Notes under the pieces: generated by a model
Seen by the model: the letters and a program-made list of their open reading frames with translations, nothing else
The model's database searches: none
Told to the model about the DNA's origin: nothing
DNA from: Pestalotiopsis fici W106-1
Taxonomy: Eukaryota; Ascomycota; Sordariomycetes; Amphisphaeriales; Sporocadaceae
Length of the DNA: 64,000 bases
Assembly: GCF_000516985.1 (NCBI RefSeq)
Contig: NW_006917093.1
Span: 1,612,001-1,676,000, forward strand
Direction of reading: 5' to 3'
Translations under genes and position numbers: made by a program
Shown here: in pieces, positions 33,619-43,904 of the stretch
Numbering within the stretch: position 1 is the first letter of the stretch
How the letters are laid out: each line of letters opens with the position of its first letter

Positions 33619-35565
33619 CTAGAAATGACCGGCAGGTTGCCCGGCAGGATGAGGACGATCACCCCACAGTGCATTGCCGAATTTGATTTGTGTCGAGCTT
33701 CTGTTATTTTGTTGTTGATTGTTGCCACTCATTGTGTTGCTGGAAGATGCTGTGGCATATTGCGTATGCTCAAGGTCTTCGGGCCCGGAATAGGCATGGT
33801 AGGGTCCATGTTCTGTCGGGTGCTCCTCGTGCGTTGGCGGCCCTTGGTAGTATTCTTCTCGATGGGGGTCGTGGTAGGGGCTTGAGGCGCGCCCGTCTTG
33901 CCGGGGGTTTTCCAGAGGTTGCTCAAGATAGGGGCTCGGCTCCCTTGGTGGAGAAATGGAGATATCCTGGGCATTGTTGATCAAGCCGGCGCTTTCGTCG
34001 TTGCGCCGGGTAGGCCCCAAGGGGCTAGGTTTGTCGTAGAATGTGCTTTGCCGAAATTGTGTAGCAATCGGCAAATGATCGGTGCTCTTTGCCCCAGCAG
34101 GCCTCATGGCAAAAGGCTTCATGGGGTAGCTGGTGTCGAGGCTGTTGTGGCCGTTCTTGTAACTTGGGTCGTTGTGGCGCTTCTTGACGCCAACAAAGAG
34201 CCAGCGGATACCACGTCCAAACGCCTTGACTACATCCCAGAGGTTGATGGCATCGATGAAGGCCTTAATGCCCATTGGTCCGCCTTGTGGTTCGCCGCGA
34301 TCGTTCTCACGGGGTGGTAGACCCGATGAAGGGTCGGTAACAGGGTAGAAGGTCTGTTTAGCACCAGGAACGTAAGGCGAGTATGGGAAAGCCCATAGAT
34401 GGAGGATAGCAAACAGGGCCATCTCGACGCATAGAAGCAACGAAGGTATGCCAACCTTCAAATCCGGATATGCCAAAACGTCGTTTGCTTCGACAATGTG
34501 CAAAGTGGATGTACCGACCGAGATGGCGCTGGACTGCCAGAATGACAAGAAAATGACCAGCTTGATGGCCAAGACCTTCAAGAAGGGTTTGTGTTCCGCA
34601 AGCGGCTCCTTGAGCTGGATATAAAACTGTATGACGCAAAACATGGCGATCGTTACCGCCACGGACTCAATCACCAAGACCTAGTATGTATCTTGATTAG
34701 CATCATGTTTCCGAGATTTATTATTGATGGAGGTCCATGGTGTTGCTCACCCAGATGTGCGCAAAGACTGGACTGTTGGAGCTTTCGCAATAACGGTCAA
34801 AGTACTGGGTAACGACGGCGGTGATGGTCATGGCTACCCTGATGAAACAGTAGTGGTAAATGCCTATCCAAATAATGTTGAACCACGTCAGGCCGCTCTT
34901 GGGGGTTCTCCAAGGCCCACGCTCGCCGCCACAGCACTTGTTCATCCAGGTGACGGGCCATACCCAGGGTTTCACGGGGTGCATGTTTCTAAAATACTCC
35001 TTCTGCTCGTGTAGGTCGGGGGCCATGTAGTGGCACATGAGGGCGAAGAAGGACGAGATGGCAAAGGCTTCATAACAGTCGCTGAGAACCTGAAAGTAGA
35101 CGGCATGCCAGTAGTACCATATGCAGAGGAAAGCGGAGGCCGAGTAGATGGGAACCATGAACAAGATGCGGATGATGTGTTTTTGTTCTCGAGGCTTGGT
35201 GTAGTTGGTCGCATGCCTCCACATCAAGTAGAAGCTGGTGATGATGGCAATGGCGGCGCACCCGCCGGCTATGATCAAGGCCAGTTGATGAAAGGTGAAG
35301 GGGCCGGCTATCTTGGTCTCAGACCCAACTGTGGTTGTGATTACGGTCAGCGATCACTGACGATTGACAATGCTTATACTTGGCGCCATGGCTCTAAAAG
35401 TTTCTGGGCATGCAGGTACCAGCGAGCGACAAGACGGGAGGATCTGGGGCAGAAGCTGGGCATTGGAGGGGATTGGAGATTTGGTGGCTCCAGCGCTTGT
35501 GGTTGTTTTGAGATTTTCAACGTACTTCGCATCTCCTCCAACGTGGAGTTGCATGTTAAATTCAT
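33619..35565 (-). CDS. TMEM184/Ost-alpha (DUF300) family multi-pass membrane protein
   Basis: Predicted CDS is complement of 33619-34680, 34751-35328 and 35526-35565 (559 aa, phases consistent). The family comprises seven-TM proteins related to organic solute transporter alpha; fungal members are linked to vacuole or membrane organisation, but function is not established. Seen: a 13-residue first exon (MNLTCNSTLEEMR); several hydrophobic helices from about residue 25 onward; HATNYTKPREQKHIIRIL after TM1; the CYEAFAISSFFALMCHYMAP block; and SFWQSSAISVG, all typical of Pfam DUF300. From about residue 310 the tail is cytosolic-looking and disordered, rich in Pro, Ser and Asn. The 197-nt first intron was placed because it restores a conserved start with a short Asn-glycosylatable N-terminus. 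A longer single-exon upstream frame exists but ends in a stop. Confidence 0.85.
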
Positions 35566-35664
35566 GTTGGGCAGGAATGACGGCAATGGCTCTCGCCCGT
35601 CTCGTGTGCCGTGTCGTCTCTTCTTTGATGTACTCGTGTGCTTTGCGGGTGGCAGTCGGGTTTG

Positions 35665-35796
35665 TTATTGTTGGCCAGTAAACGTCACTATTGGTTGGGG
35701 GGGTGTTGTCGCGAAACTCTTGCAACAATGCCGGCGGAAAGAATTGGTCGTCGCAGTCGTCGTTGTCGTCGCAGTAGTAGTAGTAGCAGTAGTCAT
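35665..35796 (-). CDS. Threonine-repeat upstream ORF before DUF300 gene
   Basis: A 43-codon ORF starting 231 nt upstream of the DUF300 ATG on the same strand, stopping 99 nt before it. Its first 17 residues are almost only Thr and Ala, from an ACT/ACG/GCG repeat. If the transcript starts upstream it would act as a uORF. Not shown to be translated. Confidence 0.3.
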   Translation of the reverse strand: MTTATTTTATTTTTATTNSFRRHCCKSFATTPPQPIVTFTGQQ

Positions 35797-35805
35797 CGTC
35801 AGTCT

Positions 35806-35832
35806 GGCGGCGGCGGCGGCGGCGGCGGCGGC
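35806..35832 (+). repeat. (GGC)9 microsatellite
   Basis: Nine perfect GGC units, reading CCG on the transcribed strand of the DUF300 gene, ten bases upstream of the Thr-repeat uORF. A GC-rich tract here could form structure in the 5' leader. Confidence 0.8.
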
Positions 35833-36267
35833 TAGGGTGAAACTGAAGCTGGGTGACGTTTGTTCAAGGGCGACGACGACTTATGCGTCTGGTACGACAC
35901 CGCTTCTCGTCGAAATGAAAGTGCTCCCGGCGCAATCATGAGTTGTATGCGAACAAAAGTGAAGAAAGGAAAGATTGATTATCAGTGGTAGAAGTGATGG
36001 GAGACGAAGATGGTGGCAGAGGAGATGCGAAACAAGGGCCGACTTTTGCGGTAATCAAACGGTCGCATGGGATTTGAACGGGGTTGCCAAGTGAAGCTGC
36101 GTCAGCTGAGGTGCGCGAGAGACTACAAGGTAGGCGAGCTAAGGGGCCGTGGGCCCGGGGGCCGGCGAAGAGGCCAAGCAATTATAATGATGTGAGAAAA
36201 AAAAAAGAGTGAACAAGACGTGTTTCGCTTTGCCGGATCGACCCGAGTTTGGACTTTTCTTCTTCTT

Positions 36268-36286
36268 TTATTATTATTATTATTAT
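36268..36286 (+). repeat. (TTA)n microsatellite
   Basis: About six TTA units inside a pyrimidine-rich stretch. Confidence 0.7.
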
Positions 36287-36917
36287 ATCTTGCAGTCTAT
36301 TTCTTTCTCTTTTTTTCTTTGGCAACTTGTACCTGATAAAATAAGAAGAAGAAGAAGAGAAAAGATGGAGTATATTGTCGGTGATGAGTTGTCAGGTCAC
36401 TCTCCCTCTCTCTTTCAGTCTTGTGGCCAGGGGAGGGAGCGAGAAAAGCAGGAATAAGAAAGAAGTGGCGGCGGGTTGGTTTGTCGATCACCAGGGAAAA
36501 AAAGGCGGACTGGACTTTGCTTGGCATAAAAAGCTGTTGCTACTTCTTTTTGGCTGGGCTTTGAGATTCAAAACGAGTGGATGCCAATAATAAACTTGCC
36601 TGCACTGCTTGATTGACTGAATGGACGAGAGTATCTCTCTCGTCGTGTCTCTCTGTGTGTACTTTTCTCTTCCTGTCTCTCGTCTTGTGTGATGCTGTCG
36701 CATCTCCGTGTACGATGGCAAAATCCGGTAGGCTGTGCAGTCGGGATCGCTAATAAAGTGAATTGAAAATCAATATCATTAGAGGAAAGCAGTACTGAAA
36801 TTTTATTACATACCCGTCGCTACGTGGGTAATATAAATGTAAGTAGGTACAATGTAGGTTAGATAGATACATTACACCACGAGTAAAGTAGTTACTAACC
36901 GAAAACCAGGGGGGGGG

Positions 36918-36932
36918 CAGCAGCAGCAGCAG
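36918..36932 (+). repeat. (CAG)5 after a poly-G run
   Basis: Five CAG units directly follow a run of nine G residues. Confidence 0.7.
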
Positions 36933-37595
36933 CACATACAGCAACGTTGTGCTGCTCAAGGCTTTCCTTCTAGATAATGAATGTACTTGCATGGAAAAGC
37001 ATGGGGACAGGGTTGACTGACTGACAAACAACGTACATACATTGCTTGGTGCACACATGCAACTGACCCGTGCTTCTTTCTGCCCGTCTGAGGTGCAGAA
37101 GCAGAGAGAGAGAGAGTCATCACGCAGGTAACGACTTTGACAAGCCTGAGTGGCTGCATTACAATCAGATCTCCTAATCGTTCCCGCTATGGCCGCCCAA
37201 TGACCGTTAGATTCAGCCATTGCCGCCCCTCCCTCGGTGGTCGATCCAACTAGAACTTGGACATAAGACGCCCAATCCTAGCGCCTAGTTTCTCAAGTAA
37301 CCCCCTCCACATGCATCTTTTCTCTGTCTCTCTTTTTAACATTAGGGGACCCGACAGGGGTTCGTCCTTTGCCCCCCTCCCCCTCCGAGGCTGAGCAGCA
37401 GTGACGAAACGATGGTGGAGTGGATTTTGAGAAATCTTGACAGGGCTACCTCCCGTACGTAGGTAGTCTGTGGTACCTGCGTGCTTGTAATATACACCAC
37501 CACCAATACCTGTTTATGATGTTTGCATGTATGCAGAGAAGATGGTCAGTCTCCAGGCAATAATACCAAGTAGTCACATTGAAAAGAGGAAAATA

Positions 37596-37623
37596 GAAAG
37601 AAAGAAAGAAGAAGAAGAAGAAG
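37596..37623 (+). repeat. (GAAA)n/(GAA)n microsatellite
   Basis: GAAA units grade into at least five GAA units. Simple sequence, no gene. Confidence 0.7.
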
Positions 37624-40600
37624 CAATAGCACCAATTACGCTAACTTGATGCATTGATTGACACTTTTGACACATCTCTCAAGACCCACGAAACAAAGAG
37701 AGAATTACACACCACTAACCTAGTGTAATGTATGGATCCTAATTGCCTATTTGATTTACGACCTGTGGAAGTTGGTCGTCTCCAGAATTACCCATTTCCA
37801 AAGAATTCACCATCACCGAGCAGCAGTCCAATGCCCCTCAGCCTCTCTATTGTCGTCTACGCTCGGTCTAGACATTGCCTGTCAAATTATGTCAGGACCC
37901 GTTTGGCCCACTCGGAAACCAGCAGATCTCTACCGGGGGGGCTCTCTGCCAAGGAGGAGGAATTTTGCGCGCTCTGGGTTAGATCCTCGAATATGATTGA
38001 CTCTTCAACTACAAGAAAGAAAGAAAACATTTACAAATGGTCTCGATAAAAACATCATTCGGTCCCGTCGGTATCATGTCATTTTCTCTAACATATACCT
38101 CGATTTTTACAAACGTCCACCGAGCAAGTCCAACATGTGCTCCGTAATTCCCACCTGTTACTTCCTCTCGTTCGAGGCTCTACATCTTTTTTTCTTTTTC
38201 TTTTTGGATATTTCCATGTGTCCCACGATAGATATTTGCGCTGCTCCATATCACGTATTCGAAATCGCGTATTTACACACACAAGTCAATAGTAGTTGAC
38301 TAGTAGGCGGTGGCGCATTGCTGCAGCTGTGGAGCATTGAAGCCTTTAAAATATGGACTCCTAACCGACAGCCAGCCAAGGACTACCCAGCTTTGCTGTT
38401 TCCGTTGCTGTACGCACCTTGTAGTGCAATATCTAAAAAGAGCAGCTCAGCACAGCATAGCATAGCCAGGCAAGCCAGGCTGAAGAAAGCCAAATGTCTT
38501 GGATGGATCGGCTGTGAACTCCATAATTTGTTTATGCGGATCCCAAGCATTTGCCGAGCAAAAGCTTAGACGCCAGTAAATGGTTGGGTTGATATCTTCA
38601 TTTGAAACATTACAATTCAATCGCTTTGGCTAACATTCTTCTTCTTTGGATGAATGCATGGGCCAGCTAACAAACAAAACAAATACATCCTCATCACAAC
38701 CGGTTCCCACGTCCTGGGTCTATATCAAACTCTGTTTTGAACATCACTATTAGAAGGTGTCTGGGAAGCAGCAAGTCTTGTTTGATGAGCGACCCACAGC
38801 CCTTCTGGGTCTTGCTCGGTTATATATGAAAATATGGACAGCGCCACCCCTTGCAGTCCCGTATAAAACAATGCAAACCGAGTCTCTTTTTGCATAGTCG
38901 GCTGCATGTAACGCTTGACTTTCGCCGGGCACAGTACACAAATCATGTCGTATATCAAACTTGCATGTACGCCGTCTCTTCTCATCGTGGCTGGCGCAGT
39001 TAGTTGGTGCTTACTGTCAGGTGATGCCAGGACCCATAAGCTGTGCTGTTGCTTGCGTCACGCCCTCAGCCTCGATCAAATTAATCTCTTTCCAGTCTTT
39101 TGGGCTAACCGCAGCGTTGGATGTACTAGATATCAGTTACACAAGTTATATATAATCCTAGATGACTTTTATACGGCGGCCTGGAATCGTATCCAGGGCA
39201 CGGTCGTGTGGTATGGAATATCAGTCTGCATCTTTCGGATTGGTCCAGGTACACCAGTACATTGCAAATGATCTTTGTAGAACTGTCTGCTAACCAGAGT
39301 ATGGAGAGTCTTAAATTCCAAGACTCTGTGCCCATGGTCTTGATCATCCTGAAGAGAGAAGTTGACGTCGCCTTGGGAGATGTATCCAACAGAGGCGTGG
39401 TTTGTACAAATGGATTTCATGGCATTGATACCGATATATAGTGTTTCAACTGCGATGAGCATGAAAAGAATTGAAAGATAAATATATTCGTGTTATAATT
39501 TATTCTCAGTACTTCAAGCAGCTAAATAGAGCATGTTCATGGCATTAGTGACAATAATCAATGAAAATAGCCCAAATGCAGTATGGTTGTCGAGTCTGCT
39601 GGTAACACAATCTAGCAAATACGGATTCCAACTTACCAAACGAAGCCACCTCTTATGAGATGTTTTCCTCCATGTTATCTTATGGTTTACTCCCGATTGG
39701 ACGTGAGTGATTTGTGGAGATTGAAGAAATCGATAGGATGGCTTCACGTCGGATTATGATTCGTTCTCTATATTCATAAAGCTTCTGTTGAATGACAAGG
39801 AATACTTTGCTGGCTTGTGCTTCACATGAGACCTTGAGGGATACTTGACCACGTCAATATGTCATGCAAAAGAGTCAAGGTAAGAGATCTCATGACGGTG
39901 ATGATTGACATGGTCTTCGAGGCGCCATATGCTGTACCATTGCACCGACAAAAGCATGACATAGATACCAAAATTAAAATACTTGAATATTATACGCGCG
40001 CAGATTGCCTCATATTTCCCAAATCTGAGCTGAACATGACAATTATAATACCGGTCCCCGCCTCTGAAGCGGTCTCTAAATGTTCGATATGAGCAAATAT
40101 ATCTATTTGAAGCTAGCGATGCCTATTGACACGTAAGTGATCAAGATATCAACATAGCATCACCCATCGTTGCAAAGAGTTGCCGATTCACGGGATATCC
40201 AGCCAAGTAACCGACATAATATACCAAATATGTTTGACAGCTTGGGTGGGTGATACTTGATTGCATCACATTATCTTGTCAAAGCGAGTCGCCCAAACCC
40301 GACAGCTCCAAACCGTTGTTTGGCGCTTTATCATACCCACGTCCATGTATAACAGAAGCATGAAGTCTTGATTCAAGTTTCTCTTTTGTGATATGACGAT
40401 GGTTTTCCAGCTGCAATATCAACTCGCATTCGACATGGAGTCTTGGCAATGGAAAATGTTCATCATCGCATACGATATCCCTTGCACACCGACTCGCCGC
40501 AAACCAATATTTTTCCTTTTGCCGAACATGCACAAATTAAACTTGATGCCACTGCAGAATATATACATTGATATGGAACAGATCTCCTGTCATCATTATC

Positions 40601-40883
40601 AATTTTCCCCCATTCGAGCTGCCGAAAATAAGGTCAATGGAGGAAGAGGTTCAAGAGTAATGATGATGATTCACACATTCGTCCTCTCGCTCCTCGGCCA
40701 CAACGTGTGAGGAAATCCAAAAGTCTAAAAAGAACCCTCCCTACCAAAAAGAGAATAAAATAAATCCATTTCTTAGAGAATTTCTTCCCGTCCCAGATCC
40801 CTAACGCTTTAGCTTGGGGGAAAACAAAGCTCGACTGATAAGGCTGAGCTAAAATACATCGTGCCGTCAACGGAACTTGTGCG

Positions 40884-40906
40884 TTTTTTTTTTTTTTTTT
40901 TTTTTT
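40884..40906 (+). repeat. Poly-T tract (23)
   Basis: Uninterrupted run of 23 T. A second run of 18 T lies 557 bp to the right. No target-site duplication seen around either. Confidence 0.8.
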
Positions 40907-41463
40907 CACACGTGTCAATGTGAGAGAGGGGAAAATGAAAAAGGACCAAACATGATTTTTCCGAAAATTCTAAAACACAAATCATATTATACTTTTATTA
41001 TGGTAAGCTGCACAAGGACCGGGCTAAGGGAACTCAATTCCGATAGGGGCTCGAGACAATGATTCCCGCTCCTCTGGTTTTATTTTTATTTCATTTTGTC
41101 TCCGGCTGAGGGTGAGCAACCATGTTTCTCTTCGAAACTCCAAGATGAGTTGGGGCACATCGACATACAAAGGAAGTTCTGGACCTACATGACCTCTGCG
41201 TTATTGGGCGACTAGAGAATCATGAAGTCGGTATGTACTCTTGGCTATAATGGAGTCAAAGGAGAGGAAAGTGCACAGTAGGCAGGCAGGAGGGGGATCT
41301 TGAAAATGGCTTTGGCACTAATCACGGGAGCCGAACGCCAAGTCTAGATTCGATAGTAACCAGCCAACGGCCACTCAACATTGCACTCCCGATTCACTAG
41401 ATGCTACAGAGAGTAATGACCTGTCTGTCGAATATCTGCAAATCAAATCAGTTGCATCGCGCC

Positions 41464-41481
41464 TTTTTTTTTTTTTTTTTT
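41464..41481 (+). repeat. Poly-T tract (18)
   Basis: Uninterrupted run of 18 T followed by CAACAG. Flanks do not match those of the tract at 40884. Confidence 0.8.
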
Positions 41482-42435
41482 CAACAGTCACACGATTTCG
41501 AGAAATCACAAAGAACTAAAACGTGTCCAGGGGTTGGATTAGGAAATGGTCAGGCAGCCGAGGCACGTTTCTTGACTCAGGTAGGGAAACGATTGGTCCC
41601 TGGAACTCGCTTTTCTCTCGCCAAGCATTTGACGGCCGTCTTGAAGAATGCGGAATGATGTAACCAGCGTAAATCTTCATTAAACTTTATCCAAGTTGCC
41701 CGGGCCCCTGGTTTCCGAGTACCGTGCAAATTACTAAAACGTAGCAGATACAAATAAACATGCTCTAGGCAAAATAAAACACACAAATATAAACACAGAA
41801 AAATACTGACGCTGCGGAACAGTACAAAGGATGAAATAAAAATAAAACATGGGACATGCAAGACGTCAGCGTCCCGTGGTCGGCCGTTGCAACCGACGAA
41901 CCATGGATTTTGTTTCTTCGTGTATTCAATCCTTTATTATGATTGTATGTACTGCTGTTATATTACCGTGTAGTTCTCAGTCGCAACTGAGTGGTCGACA
42001 GTCCCAGTTTCTAGAATTGTGCGCTGTCAGCACTTATATGTACACAAAATTCGCTTCCGCTGTCCGTTCGTGGGAACGGCGCGTCTCGCTTGTGGTCGTA
42101 GTGTTCGTCCCTCAAATATGCCCTCAATTCTTCTGGGCGATCCAACTCCCTGTGTGTTGCAAAAGATCGGTGGCTCTCACTCCTAATATACGGCCAGGTG
42201 ATCGAGATAGTCGTCATCTCCAGATCGCCGTCTTGAGAGCCTACATCCGCATCGCAATGTCGAGTTCATTCTAGTTTGTGGTCCAGCTTCCTGGAAAACG
42301 CCGCTCTGGTATCTCCGAAATGCAAGTGTAATCAACCAATGCCAGGCCTATGCGATGTAAAAGATTCGTTTAAGTCGTCAAACAGGTCCAATAAAAACAT
42401 ACGCAAACTCCAAACCAGGAGTCGCTAACTTATGT

Positions 42436-43904
42436 TCAGTTGTCGCCTGGCAGATCCGGATTGGTAGTTCTCAGCACCCTCCTCGAGTAATCTTGATCGT
42501 CGCGTAGAGTGTTGATACTTTCTCGGCTCTTGTTGTCGAAACGACCATAGATATTGGCAGCGTATGGGTCCATCCGAGGATCGTGAGGCATCAAGCGGCT
42601 GCTCCTTCGTCCTACAGACTGTGCTTCGTCGTTCCAAACTGAGGCCATTTCGGTTCTAGGTGTGCTCATGATGCCGGCAGAGCTGCCGCGGAAGCTGTTC
42701 TGGTGCTGTAGCATGGAACCCTCCTCTTGCTCACGTCTCTTTCGGCGGAACCAGAAAAAGAAACCGGCCGCCAAGATAATGCCGACAAATCCTAAGACGC
42801 CGACAGCAGTACCCACAGCTGCACCAGTCGATAGACCCTTCTGACTAGTGCTAACCTCGGCCGTGCTCGAGCTTGCTGAGGCACCTCCAGTCGGCATGAC
42901 AGTCACAGTCATCACGCTACCTCCTTGAGTGATTGTCGAAATCAAAGTAGATGATGATTCTCCTGCTGCAGTAGTTGTAGGTTCGGTTGTTGTGCTATCA
43001 GTTGATGCCTGTACATTGGTTTGGTTAGTCAACCAGTATGGAAAAGTACAGGCTGTAGGCATAGGAAAAAAAGAAAAAAAAGAAAGAAAAAATCGGAAGT
43101 GAGGTAGATTGTGTAATGAGAAAAATGAGACGCAACACCGATGAAAACTGACACTCCATTATATATAAGATGAAAAAAAAAAGGAAAGCTTGAAAAAAAG
43201 ACTTTGGGCATACATGAGTATCTGTAGATGTTTGAGTAGTAGAAGAAGTAGTAGGATCGACCGTGACAGTATTTTGTACCGTCTGAGTCACAATTGTGCC
43301 CTGATTCCAGAGACTGTTAAAAATCAAGTATTCACAGTAGTAAGATACTTGCCGGCCAGCTGACCACGAATTGAAGAAGAAAATATTTCACCAACGCCAA
43401 CCCAGATCAGGGGGCGTCAGTGCCGAGAAAGAGTAAAACTGGGAAAACGTACCTGTGTAGTCGTTGCAGCAGCCGTCGTACTATCACCCCCTTTAGTTCC
43501 AGAGGGATTGCTGCTCAGTCCAATGTAGCCATAGAGCCCATCACCTCCACAGGTATCTGATGGATATCCTGGACAATCAGTGTCGCATTCGGACGTGTCG
43601 ACTTGATCGCTTGAAGCGGGGACGTAGTTGCTGCACCAGCAGTCCTTATATTGCAAGACGGCGAAGGCATATCCACTGCAAAACTCAGTGCATAGACCGT
43701 CGGATTGATAGGTACTCGAGTCTACAGAGTCCGGGTCAGCTTCGGAGTACGATAAGAATTGCTTCACCGAGCCGGAAACATACTGGCAGATCCATCCGCT
43801 GTGTTCAAGCTGGCACAGTATGTCATGTCCACAGCTGATACCAAAGATACTAGACTTAGAAAGCCGAGGGCGGCCATGAGAGGCCGACATTGTCGTAAAG
43901 CCAT
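42436..43904 (-). CDS. WSC-domain cell-wall stress sensor-like membrane protein
   Basis: Predicted CDS is complement of 42436-43008, 43214-43300, 43453-43721 and 43784-43904 (349 aa, all phases consistent). Such proteins span the plasma membrane once and probe the wall, signalling through Rho1 to the cell-integrity MAP-kinase pathway. Seen: signal peptide 1-24 (cleavage after LVSA); a WSC domain at about 29-110 with the expected cysteines (TYCASLN, CTEFCSGYAFAV, CWCSNYVP, CDTDCPGY, TCGGDG); a Ser/Thr-rich extracellular stalk (about 115-220) likely O-mannosylated; one TM helix (about 223-245); then RRKRRE and a cytosolic tail of about 100 residues. The third exon start (AATCAG, 43300) skips a nearer AG and was chosen because it keeps phase and the Thr/Val-rich frame. 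A long intron (205 nt) precedes the last exon. Which WSC paralogue it is cannot be told. Confidence 0.85.

Larger units (their letters stand above)
35566..42435. other. Long intergenic region without a firm gene (6.9 kb)
   Basis: The left part is the DUF300 promoter and leader: a Thr-rich upstream ORF, a (GGC)9 tract, then purine/pyrimidine-rich and microsatellite sequence to about 37.6 kb. From 38.7 to 40.7 kb several open frames of 80-110 codons lie on both strands (for example complement 39169-39462 with an ATG). None joins to another by consistent splicing and none is recognised. The right end is the 3' flank of the WSC gene. Two long poly-T tracts lie at 40884-40906 and 41464-41481. Confidence 0.45.

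Noticed and set aside
36055..36080. tRNA-like B box (GTTCAAATC on the minus strand)
   Set aside because: The flanking bases do not form a T stem and no A box or acceptor stem is present.
43315..43365. 11-nt microexon in the WSC gene
   Set aside because: It would restore phase but needs a 35-nt intron, too short for normal splicing; the acceptor at 43301 explains the frame more simply.
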